NCBI GenBank assembly: GCA_037176905.1
Contig: JBBBWG010008891.1
Coordinates: forward strand, 21,371 to 85,370
Length of the DNA stretch: 64,000 nt
Origin: Azolla pinnata
Taxonomy: Eukaryota > Streptophyta > Polypodiopsida > Salviniales > Salviniaceae
Direction of reading: 5' to 3'
The number at the start of each line of letters is the position of its first letter. Position 1 is the first letter of the stretch. Made by a program: the position numbers and the translations under genes. The notes under the pieces were generated by a model. It ran no database searches, was not told where the DNA came from, and saw nothing but the letters and a program-made list of their open reading frames with translations. Positions 11,231 through 21,481 of the stretch are shown piece by piece.

Positions 11231-13085
11231 ACCTTTTATCTAACTTTGTCAAGGTTTTCTTCTTCTTCTTCTTCTTCTTCTACTTCTTCTAGGCTCACTA
11301 TAGCCATGGGATTAATCTCCTTGTGGAAAACATTTCGTCGTGATTGGAGATAGCAGAAGGTGGTATGATGACCCAACAAAATTATGGAATTCTTATGATA
11401 ATGATTTTGTCGACAGTAAAAGGTGCATCTCTTTGGATTTTTTTCATTCTCGATCGACCTCTCCGACATTTAAAACGGTCGAATCCTATTAATTTTGACG
11501 ACGAGTTTAGACTTCAACGTTTTGCATGATGAGTTACAGTACCTTGAGGATTTTGTTCAGCTTTGTAAATCCGATGATCAGACATGAGAGCCCCAACTCA
11601 GTTTGGCCATCAAATATCTATGCAGCAAAACAAATTGGCGTTAGACAAACATTGGCAAAAGATGTGGGTAAATAAGAAGAGACAGCCGCTTCTTTGCCAG
11701 CAATAACAAGAAGTCAGGTTATATGCATTACTAAACAAGTGCAATAAATGAAAGATGTTACAGAAAGCATCTCAAGGCTTGCAAATGCCAGATAGAGCAC
11801 AGTCTAAAATAGTGATAACAAAGAGTGCAAATCTAGCACTACCAAACCCTTAAATATATATCTGATTCACAATTTGTACATTGTGCAACTAATGGATGTC
11901 GATCGAATCAAGAGACAATTGTAGCACCCACCGCAAAAAGCAACCAATACTACGTTTGTCATCGTATCGATTCCATATGGCCATGTTGCCTTTTGTGTGA
12001 ATTTCCATACTCAAATTTGGTAGCTGCCAAAATCACAAAATTTCCATGTGTTTTTATCTGATGTTTGCACACCTGAAGATCCAACAACAAACCTTTCAAA
12101 TTCAATTGACTGAAACCAATTGCCAAAGTTCCGTACTCAAGTGGGAGTACACAAAGAATGACTCCGACATCTTTAGTGAAGGGGGTCAATAGTTCGGGAT
12201 CCCAGAAACAAAGACAAATTCAGCAAAATATACATGGCATTCCAAGCTGAAGCTGTTTCTTCCACTGGTGTTCCATTTCTGCAACACTTCAGTTGACAAG
12301 ATTGGCATAGTTTTCCCAAGCATGCATTCCATTTCATGGCACATGTGCAGATCAAGCTGCCACAGAATTCCACATAGAAAGCGCATTCCACATATACTCC
12401 ATGATCTTCCATATCAACAGCTCTCAAGCCCTCTGGAAGAATCTCAATGCTTTGACATTGTTGCCATAGTTCACTTCTTGTACATGCCCTTGTTCTGTAT
12501 GTGCATGTACAGATTTTGCACAGCCACAAAATCCACAAATAGCAGCATTTTCTCAGTTCATCTCAATGGCTTTTCCATGCCTTTCACACATCATTGCTGA
12601 ACTTTCTCATACATGAAATACTCCAAGCAAAGGTTGCACTGCTGCCAAATTGCGCTTCTCGTCAGGTTTCTTGAAGAAATTCCACCCTATTCACATCAAA
12701 TTACCTCTCCCAATTTCCAGATCAAACATTGGGCAATGGCTTTACTTGACATCTGGCTGAACAACCATCATCACACCTGCTCTTCCACCACATTCGGATT
12801 ATTCAACTTCTTAAGAAGACAGATCACATTGCTTACCGATCCAACAAATTTCCATAGCAGTGGTATCAACAACAATTCAGCACGTAACAAATAATAAGCC
12901 AAGAATCACGAGGGGACTATCTCCTAATGTATATCAAAGCTTAGAACATACGTTATGCATAAAACATTCTTGGCTTATGGGTTTAAAAGAATATACACCC
13001 TTGTGGAGAAAGCCTTTTTCCGGTGTTAAAAACAATTTCATGTGCCCTCATTATACTGCATTACCTCCTTAATCATCATCACACA
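11231..13085. other. Intergenic, no gene seen
   Basis: Downstream of eIF6 I see no conserved coding sequence. The longest open frame (minus, 12173-12538, 121 codons) has no recognisable motif and repetitive TGGAATGC-like phrases; I do not call it a gene. The last ~200 bases presumably include the eIF6 3' UTR. Confidence 0.5.
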
Positions 13086-15902
13086 TCAGACTAAGGTGTC
13101 AATCAACGAAGCCCGCATCTCATTGAGGATGGAGCTAGGCTGAGCCTCCCTCAATTTGAATATGCTCTCGATGACAGAGAGTTCAGTTGCAGTGGTATCA
13201 TATCCACAGAATGCAGTCCAATCATTCACAACCAAGCCGGCTCCGATTACTTCGCTCCCCCTGTTGACAGTTCCCGCAACCAGAGGAACTTGTAGCAAGG
13301 AAGACAGCTCATCCAGATCCTCCACCGATGTATGGGGATGAACCTAATCACAATAGCATTCAAATGGTGTGAAAAAATGGCCTCCAGACACTCCATTATG
13401 TGTCCACCATAAACCACCTCAACCCTAGATTCAATATCATCCAGATACCCCATAAACCCCCTCAACCCTAGATTCAATATCATCCAGATACCCCAAGAAA
13501 AGGCATCCTGTACTACTCCATATGTGAACCCTCAACCATAGATCAAACAACACACACATACCCAAAAAAAAGGCCACTCTTTTATCTCATCGTGAGTAAT
13601 CCCTGAACCCTAAACCCTAAACTCTGTCGTCCAGATACTCCAAAACAAAAAGCCTCCAAAGAATCCATCAAGTGTAAACCCTAAACCCTAGATCCAACAT
13701 TGTTTGGGAAGAGCGAGAAAAAGTTTTTATAATTCCTTTTTCTTCAAGTACTTACCAAACCCCCTCTGTTCGAAAAGACACAATAACTGCCCACTAAGAT
13801 ATTGTCAGCGATTGTTTGCCTAAAGACCTCCACATTCAGCACATCTGCAATCAATTCTTCTGTTTCCTGCAGAGAGCCAGATTGATTAGGACTCCACATC
13901 CCACAAAGATATGTCTCCTCTCTTAATAATATGCAAACTTTTACATCCGCCTTCTCTTCCATAAAGATTAAGTTTCTTCCCTTCTTAATATTCGACATTA
14001 CAATGTAAATTAACTCCATCTATGCATTGTTCACATATGTATGCATCTCCTGTTAGAGATTGACACATATCATCATTACAATGGTATATGTGTTCAATGT
14101 GTTTCAATAAGCCTGTTCCTATACATGTACTGCAGGTATATATGTACACCGAAGTACGTATATGTGCATGTATCTATGTACGTATGTAGCTATATAGTGG
14201 AATATTGACACACTGCCATCATGTATGTATAAATACGAATCTTGTAGGGGAATGATGCACATCTTCATCATCCATTACAATGATATAGTGTGTGTCCAAT
14301 ATGTTTAGGTATATATGTGCATGCTGTATGTCTGTGTGCCTCTACGCATATATGTTTGCAGATCATTACAGGCTAATGAACTATGCCAATTATTTTCTAT
14401 GCAAAGAACACTTATGTTAGTATAGCTTCATCTCTGGGTACTCCTTTCTATAGCATACAACTTTACTAGCTACATACTTCTGAACACATACCTAAGCTCA
14501 AAGTAGATGTAGTGACCTTACCCGATCAAGATCAGTATGAACCAATGCCACATAATCATTGCAGGAAACACAATTTCCAAGAGCCGACAAGCGCTCATCA
14601 ATTCTCTGAACTACTACACTGTCGGGTAGTGAATTCCGAATGTGCTGTAGCTCTAGAAACCAGAAGAAAAGTATCAATAAAAAATATATTCACTCATTCA
14701 AACATAAATCGTTTTATAGAGGATTATCATGACTATTGCCTTGATCTGTAGTAGAATTGGGCAGGAGAAGCCCATTCTTGTTACCTGCAACACACAAATG
14801 CTCGTTGTAAGATGCTACAATCACTCCCTGTAACTGCATTTCATCAAACTGGGAATATGAACTAAAATAATACCTACACACATTCTGCCAATTACCCTAG
14901 TTCCAGCAATCGAGGCTTTGACGACTGGTATAGTATCTGATAGCTCAGCTTCAAAGGTGCTTCCAGTTTTAATGTAGATAGAAAGCACATGTGAGAGGTG
15001 ATACTTGTTTTATAGCATTAGAAGCTTATAAAATTGTAGATGTCATTTATAAAATTTAATATATCAACTTCTCCGTTAATAATTTAGTCTTATGAAACTA
15101 TACTTTACAACACACTGCAATCTGGTGGAGTTCACATCGATAATCCAATGAAACAGTAGAGGTAGTGCAATACATAGAATAATGAAATAACTGTATGAAA
15201 ATAAGGATGCCATACAAACGACTGCTTTATACTAACGCCTATAACATTATAGAAATCTTGGTAGACCCACATTGAACATTGAGCCGGAAACAAATACATA
15301 AAAACCATGAAAGAGTTTCTATAGGAATTCTGGCATGCAACAAAACAACTGGAAATGCATAACGCAAACAGCGTCTCTACACATAATGCTCGTGAGATAT
15401 GTTTACATGAACAGTATAGAATGGGATTAAATAAATGTAGCTGTAATCACCATACCTCATTATAATGATCGAAAGATCTAAGAAGGCAGTTGCAATTACC
15501 ACAATCTCACGTGTATAGCAATGAATTTTTTTTTGATAAGTTGTCGTAAATACTGCATAAATGTAAAGAAAAAAGAACCAAGAGAAGTACAGCAAAGGCA
15601 CCTGAAAAAATTCTCCGAACCTCCGATGGCCGTCAAGCAGTACGCATTTGTGAGCTTGGAGAAGACGCCAACCTCGCAGCTGTTCTCGAATTGGGTACCT
15701 TGGGGGAGCGGTGGAAAAGCAAGGAACAAAAAAAGGGTCATATGTGGGGAAGCGTTGTGATCGAAAATGGAGAAAGAGCACAAACGCGAGTGGGAAGGGA
15801 AACAATGGAAAGGAAAAAAAATACAGGAGAACCCAAAAGCCGACGGGAGCAGAAAGGGGGAGACGCAGAGAGAGAGAGAGAGAGAGACTTACGGGTAGCC
15901 AT
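13086..15902 (-). CDS. EIF6: Translation initiation factor 6
   Basis: eIF6 binds the 60S ribosomal subunit, is needed for its biogenesis in nucleolus and cytoplasm, and blocks premature 40S joining. Seven coding exons on the minus strand are 15902-15893 (only ATGGCTACCC), 15698-15602, 14959-14874, 14784-14740, 14652-14522, 13866-13756 and 13343-13086. Phases fit and the product is 245 residues, the usual family length. Seen motifs include [109 protein letters not shown] and [16 protein letters not shown]. Together they form the five-fold pentein repeat. The intron at 14739-14653 begins with GC, not GT. The product differs from the usual VPHTTTD by having LPNSTTD. An intron after only ten coding bases separates the start codon from the body of the gene. 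Confidence 0.97.
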
Positions 15903-16040
15903 GACTGCAAAAACGACCAGTGATTCCCCTTCTGAAGTTGAAGAAGAAGAAGAAGCAAGAAGACGAAGCAGAAATCGTAGCAGAAGCAGAAATCGCAGCG
16001 GCAGCAGCAGCAGCAAAAGAAGACCTAGAACTGCGAGAAG

Positions 16041-16072
<32 letters not shown>

Positions 16073-16401
16073 TGTATGTATGTATGTATGTATGTATGTA
16101 TGTATGTGTGTGTGTGTGTGTATGTGTGCATGTGTGCGTACGTACGTACGTATGTATGTGTGCATGTATGTATGTATGTATGCATGTGTGTGTGCATGCA
16201 TGTATGTATGTGTTCGTGTGTGCATGTATGAATGTGAATGAATGTATGCATATGTATGTGTGCATGTGTGCATGTGTGTGTGCATGTGCATCCAATATGC
16301 ATAGAGTCCTCTTCGTCCGGAGAACATGAGGATGTAAAATCAGAACACTTGATCAAATGAATATAAGCAAGTGACCTTATCGATCACGAGTCGGGTATAA
16401 G

Positions 16402-16455
<54 letters not shown>
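15903..16455. repeat. Microsatellite belt: (GAA)n, (TATG)n/(TG)n, (AG)n
   Basis: Upstream of eIF6 lie a GAA-rich stretch ending in (GAA)n at about 16030-16069, a TATG/TG/CATG complex at 16070-16290 with CGTA variants, and a long (AG)n at about 16409-16454. Another (AG)n at 15866-15888 lies in eIF6 intron 1 next to its donor. Long Cys/Val/Tyr or His/Thr ORFs here are translations of the microsatellite and are not genes. The phrase TGACCTTATCGATCA occurs at about 16373 and 16488, flanking the (AG)n, so that segment is duplicated. Confidence 0.9.
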
Positions 16456-16457
<2 letters not shown>

Positions 16458-16959
16458 ATGATCTGATCAATGATGTGAAGCAAATGACCTTATCGATCAT
16501 GTCTCAGTGCATAAGCATAGAGGGAGACAGAGAGAGACAGAGAGACGAATATGACAAGAAGAAAAACAAGATAAAAACAATAAGACAATAAATTTATTAC
16601 TAGGAGACTTGGGAGTACAAGAGTGTTAAACCAATAAATAGTTCCATATTGAAGACACACTTGGGTGAAAAATGCCCGATATTTGCAATATTATCTAATA
16701 TCATAATACAATACCTATTAGATTGAAATAAGAAAGGTTTCGTAGATAAAACCTTAGCTCCTATATATAATGGATTCAAACATTTACATGATTCATTTTG
16801 TGTTGGTATTCATGATACCCAAGAGAACAATCTATAGCTCAAAAGGAAGGTCAATCTGGCACAACAAATCTGTACCACAGAAACAATGCTTCTCTTCGCT
16901 TGAAGAAGGCTCAACGACGAGGCGTCGTGTTCATAATACATGCAACTTGCATTGACCCT

Positions 16960-17405
16960 AAGATGCAAGACCCTAAAACCTTGACCCTAGACCCTAACCC
17001 TAACCCTAACCTAATATATATATCCTAGACCATGGACCCTAACCCTAGCCCTAACCCCAATGCTAACCCTAATCATAGATCGTGAACCCTAACCTTAACC
17101 CTAAAACCTAGACCCTAGACCCTAACTCGACCCCTAACCCTAACCCTAATCTAGACCATGGACCCTAACCCTAACCCTAATCTAGACCATGGACCCTAAC
17201 CCTACCCTAACCGTAATGCTAACCCTAATCATCGTGAACCCTAACCTTAACCCTAAAACCTAGACCCTAGACCCTAACTTGAACCCTAACCCTAACCCTA
17301 ACCCTAAAACCTAGACCCTAGACTCTAACCTTGGTCCTAAACCATGAACCCTAACCCGAACCCTAGAAGATGAGTCCTAACCCTAACCATAACTGTAACC
17401 CTAGA
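16960..17405. repeat. Interstitial telomere-like array (CCCTAAC/CCCTAAA)
   Basis: The plus strand is a degenerate field of CCCTAAC, CCCTAAA, CCTAGAC and CCTTAAC units. Longer blocks recur, such as CTAGACCATGGACCCTAACC (about 17030, 17150, 17185) and a ~65 bp block containing AATGCTAACCCTAATCAT (about 17060 and 17215). This indicates local amplification after telomere-like sequence was inserted, not a live telomere. Confidence 0.9.
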
Positions 17406-17599
17406 CCTTGGCATTTTTTTTTTCTTAAAGGCCTTTGTTTTGTATATTTTGAGAAAGAGGAGGCCATTGTTATAATTTTGTGGAAGGTTCTTCCTCTTCT
17501 TCTTCTTCATCTTTCGTAAATGTATGTTTATATTAAAACAACATGACAATACAAAAAAACCTTGCTATCAAAGCTACTTCAAAGTAGTGATGTGGCCAC

Positions 17600-18175
17600 G
17601 ACAACATTTCTAAGGTGTTGCAATACAAAACGACATAAATCTAACTCGTTCGTGGGATAAAGTTCCCATACAATATAATTATAAAAACAATCAAAACAAC
17701 TTTCCTCTTATCCAACATATATGTTGGAGATACTCTAGAAAGCTCATCAAATAAAGAAACCATTCTGCAAGTTCAAAATATACCACATGCCTAAATACCT
17801 TAGATAATAATAAAAAACAAATTTATACACTAGGGGTTGTTCGCAAAACTCTATCACCTTCAATGAAAACCCATTGAAAATGTAACAAAACATTAAGTTT
17901 GTACAATATAAAACAACACAAAAATCTAACTCATACGGGGACATAGTTCCCATACAACAAAACCGCGAAAACTGCCAAAAATCAACTTTCCCCTAATCCT
18001 ACATATATGTTGGAGATACTCCAGAAAGCCCATCAAATAAAGAAACCATTCCGCAAGTTCTAAATATATCACACCGCCCTATATACCTCAGATAATCGAA
18101 CACAAACTTAAATACGTTGGAGATTGTAAAACTCTATCACCTTCAATGAAAACCCATTGAAAATGCAACAAAACA
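17600..18175. repeat. Tandem duplication, ~285 bp unit
   Basis: Two head-to-tail copies share CATATATGTTGGAGATACTC (17717 and 18003), AGTTCCCATACAA, CATCAAATAAAGAAACCATT and ACCTTCAATGAAAACCCATT (17856 and 18139). Spacing is 283-286 bp. Copies differ at several per cent of positions. No coding potential is visible. Confidence 0.88.
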
Positions 18176-18217
18176 TTTCCGGTTAACGACCCCAGAGTTA
18201 GTTAATATGACAACTCA

Positions 18218-18368
18218 AATTCTTCTTCTTCTTCTTTCTTTCTTTCTTTCTTCTTCTTCATCGTCTTCTTCTTTCTTTCTTCTTCTTTTTCTTCTTCTTT
18301 CTTCCTTCCTTCTTCTTCTTCTTCTTCTTCTTCTCTTCTTTCCTTCTTTCTTTCTTTCTTCTTCTTCT
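18218..18368. repeat. Pyrimidine tract (TTC/TTTC)n upstream of a gene
   Basis: About 150 bp of TTC and TTTC units sit just before the start codon at 18403, so this is probably 5' UTR or core promoter, as plant TSS regions often carry such Y-patches. The basic and acidic ORFs on the opposite strand are its translation and are not genes. Confidence 0.7.
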
Positions 18369-18402
18369 CTGTGCACAGACTGACGAAGGGGGCGACGAGG
18401 AT

Positions 18403-19131
18403 ATGGCGCACGAGCTCGCTCGCCATCGCTGCTTCCCGTGTTCTTCCCCACCTCCGACCCTCTCCCTCCTTTTCAGTCCAGGTACTCCCCTAAACCTTCC
18501 TCCGTCCATCTCTTCTCGCTCCTCCTCCTTCATCCTGTCTCCACCCCTTCCTCTCCTCCCCATCCCTGCCAATCGGAACCCTCCTAACGCCGGCAGTGGA
18601 CCTTCCAGCTCCGATCAAGAACCCTCCCAGCAGATTCCCCCCGTAAATCCTCCCGTAGATGAAGAAGACGAAGAAAAAACGAGCGCATCTCCGCAGGAAT
18701 ATTCTTCTCAGATGAGCGAAACGTCTTCTGGGCAAAGATTCGGTTTTTTCAGGTTTCCTCAGAGATGGTTCGGACGTGATGGAGGAGGAGGAGGAGGAGG
18801 AGGAGATGACGACGAGGAAGAGACTGAGAAGAAGAAGAAGAAGAAGAAGGAGAAGAAGGAGAAGAAGGAGAAAGAGAGAAAACAGGGTAACAGAGAAGAA
18901 TTTGATGGAATCCTTGCATTCGACGGCGGAGATTTTCAGATCGAATGGCGGGACATTGTGGATCCCACGCCCGAGAACGTTTTAGCGCTTTTGCTCACTG
19001 GATTGTTAGGGTTAGCAGTTTTACAGATATTCTGGCAGCTCCTTCTGGTAGCCATAACCATAACATTAGCAGGTCTCAAGTACTCAGTCATTGCTGCAAT
19101 TCTACTTGCTCTCTTGATCGTCTTCCTGTGA
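18403..19131 (+). CDS. Plastid-type membrane protein, unknown function
   Basis: An uninterrupted 242-residue frame starts at ATG 18403 just after the pyrimidine tract. The first ~60 residues are rich in Ser, Pro, Leu and Arg with almost no acidic residues, typical of a plastid transit peptide. Residues ~61-120 are Pro/Ser/Glu-rich and apparently disordered. Residues ~125-165 form three blocks: a glycine run, an Asp/Glu run and a Lys/Glu run coded by GGA and AAG microsatellites. The conserved-looking part is C-terminal: FDGILAFDGGDFQIEWRDIV, then DPTPENVLALLLTGLLGLAV and a second hydrophobic segment (KYSVIAAILLALLIVFL), giving two predicted helices and a stop directly after the second. I do not recognise the family. 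It could be an inner-envelope or thylakoid protein; targeting is inference. Confidence 0.75.
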   Translation: MAHELARHRCFPCSSPPPTLSLLFSPGTPLNLPPSISSRSSSFILSPPLPLLPIPANRNPPNAGSGPSSSDQEPSQQIPPVNPPVDEEDEEKTSASPQEYSSQMSETSSGQRFGFFRFPQRWFGRDGGGGGGGGDDDEEETEKKKKKKKEKKEKKEKERKQGNREEFDGILAFDGGDFQIEWRDIVDPTPENVLALLLTGLLGLAVLQIFWQLLLVAITITLAGLKYSVIAAILLALLIVFL

Positions 19132-19559
19132 ACATTTTTCGCAAGAAGCTTTCACGATGTTGTATATACAGCGGAAGATTTTGTTTTGGAGATAGTGAGC
19201 GATTGCTTTTGAGGCGCTTCCAGATGATGTCTATATCCCCAGATTCCTTTCCAGATTATTTGGCTCATTTCAGGAGCATTCATGATCTATATGAGTTCAG
19301 TTTTGCTTCTGAGAATGTCAAGTATTTGGAGAAGCTTTAATGGCACACATATGGAGTTGCTTTAGGATATCAATGGCTATTCCTTTGAGTAGCACTTGTA
19401 ATTTCCGAGCTGCCAGGGGTATGATAAGAAAGTGGGATCCGATTACATTTAACATTCTTTGAGAAGTAATGCAAGGTCAGGAGGCATATGAATTTCTGTC
19501 CTACAATGTTGAGATGTGGAGGTCATCTCTCACGAAGACTTCGTGATGTATTATGACAT
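19132..19559. other. 3' UTR of the plastid-type protein gene
   Basis: The stretch after the stop has no coding signal. It contains AAGAAGCTTTCACGATG near 19143, which resembles the AAGCAGCTTTCATGATG core of the repeat field that follows. Confidence 0.45.
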
Positions 19560-20760
19560 TTCACTTCAGAATATTGTCAGTTGAGACCGTTTCTCAAATA
19601 GTTTTCATGTCATTTCCAACAGTTTTCATGATATATTATGATATTTTAATGTGGAGTATTGATTGCTGAGATATTTTCTCAAGCAGCATTCATGGTGGAG
19701 TGTCCATTTGAAGTGGATTTCCTGGATGAATATGACCACTTCTTGAGTAGTTTGTGTGTGTGATATCTTAGCAGCTCTGATGATGTAGTAGCGATTTTGA
19801 GCACCTTTTGATTGCACAGAGGACGTGGTTGAAATGGCTGTTACGCCATTTCAAGCAGCTCTGACAATATAATAGCAATTTCGAGCCCTGCTTCAATGAT
19901 GCATGTGACATTCTGCCATCAGGTGTTGATGACCATGTCAGCCCGTTTCAATCAGCCTTGAGATAACAGCGATTTCAAGCAGTTCAGCAATGCATATTAT
20001 TCTACGATCAAATGTTGGTGACCATTTCTCTAAGTAGCTTTCATGATGTAACTGCCATTTCAAGCAGCTTTCATGATGCATGTGGCATTCTTCTATTGAG
20101 TTTCGTTGATGATCATTGCTTGCGTAGTTTGCATGACATCTCGACCATCTCCAACAGCTTTCACACTGTAGCAAATTCAAGCAGCTTGGTGACATGCATG
20201 ACATTCTGGTATCAGGTGTTGATGTAAGAGCCATTTGAAGCAGGTTTCTGATGCATCTGGCAATTTGCTACTAGCCAATGTTACTAAGCATTCTATTATT
20301 GTGTGTGTGATGATCTTGAGCAGTTCTCACATAGCTGCACACTAAAATATGAAGATTCTACTACCAACTGTCTATGGCCAGTTCTCGGAGTAGCTTTCCT
20401 GATGTAACAGCCATGGCAAGCAGTTTTCATGATGTATGTAGCATTCTACTATGGAATATAGATGATGATCATTTCTTAAGTAGTTTCAATGATGTCTCAG
20501 ACATCTCAAGCAGCTTTCATGATGTATGTTACATTCTTGTATAGAGTGATGATGATCATCATTTTCTTGAGTGGTTCGTCTGGGATGTCTCAGCCGTCTG
20601 AAGCAGCTTTTGTGCCGTAGCAGCATCTTCAAGCTGCTTGAATAATGTATATGACATTCTACTATTGCTATTGATGTCCATTTCTCCAGCTTTAATGATC
20701 TAACCGCAGTTTTTTTGATGTATGTGCTGTTCCCTAATACAGGTATATGATTCTGGCCCC
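19560..20760. repeat. Degenerate repeat field with core AAGCAGCTTTCATGATG
   Basis: Over 1.2 kb the phrases TTTCAAGCAGCTTTCATGAT, GTATGT(A/G)(A/G)CATTCT, GATGATCATTTCTT and GATGT(A/C)(A/T)C(A/C)GCCATTT recur at irregular 45-130 bp intervals with many differences. Examples are near 20035, 20065, 20392, 20425, 20510 and 20600. The drift implies an old array. No ORF of note crosses it. Confidence 0.75.
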
Positions 20761-21481
20761 TTCTTTGAAGCTTTTCAAGTATTGTGCATGATGTTCCATT
20801 TTTCAGTGCCTGATCTCACCAGTAATCATAGGTCCACTGCATTTTTTTCCTGTTAATTCTGTCTTTCCTCTGATTGCTTCAATGCAGAATGTACAACCTC
20901 ATGCCTCAGCTGATCTTCGCTGTGATCGATGCAGAGGATTGTTATACCGCAGTATAAATAGGCTTTTGCCTGGCTTGCACTGGTAAACTTCCTGTGGATG
21001 GGACATTGCAGGAGTACAAATCTGTATCACAGCAGAGAATGGTGAATGATTATGATGGATGATCACATCCTCTGTAGTGTCCGATCGATGAATTGAGCTC
21101 TGTATACTGGCTATGTCAATTAAGCATACAAAACAATTTCTAAATGATACAGTTCAGGCAGGGGCCCCTTCTACCACTTAGCATAGTCAATCCTCATTCT
21201 AAACTCTAAACCCTAACCCTAAGTGCAGAAAAAATCTCCCTTACCAATCTCTGCAGGTTTCGCTCAGAAATCTCTGAGCGTTGAAATCAAGGATATGTTT
21301 GGTCTTCTTCTTTTTTTTCAGAAAAGAATGAATGATTTGGCATCTGGACGATCACATGATTTCTTCACAAGATCAGTATGATGGCAATTCAGATCTCTCC
21401 GACAAAGACATGCTGTGCATGATGATTCTTTGCCAAAGATCTGCTGCAGGGATCGAGAGAAGAGGATGAAAGCTTGCGATT
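20761..21481. other. Intergenic, between repeat field and EGF gene 3' end
   Basis: No gene is supported. A short telomere-like phrase (AAACTCTAAACCCTAACCCT) lies near 21200. The last part is the probable 3' UTR of the minus-strand EGF gene. Confidence 0.5.

Noticed and set aside
12173-12538. 121-codon minus-strand ORF
   Set aside because: No known domain, internal phrase repetition, and no flanking exons.
15738-16356. Several 100-210 codon ORFs rich in Cys/Val/Tyr or His/Thr
   Set aside because: They are translations of the (TATG)n/(TG)n/(GAA)n belt and occur in several frames of both strands.
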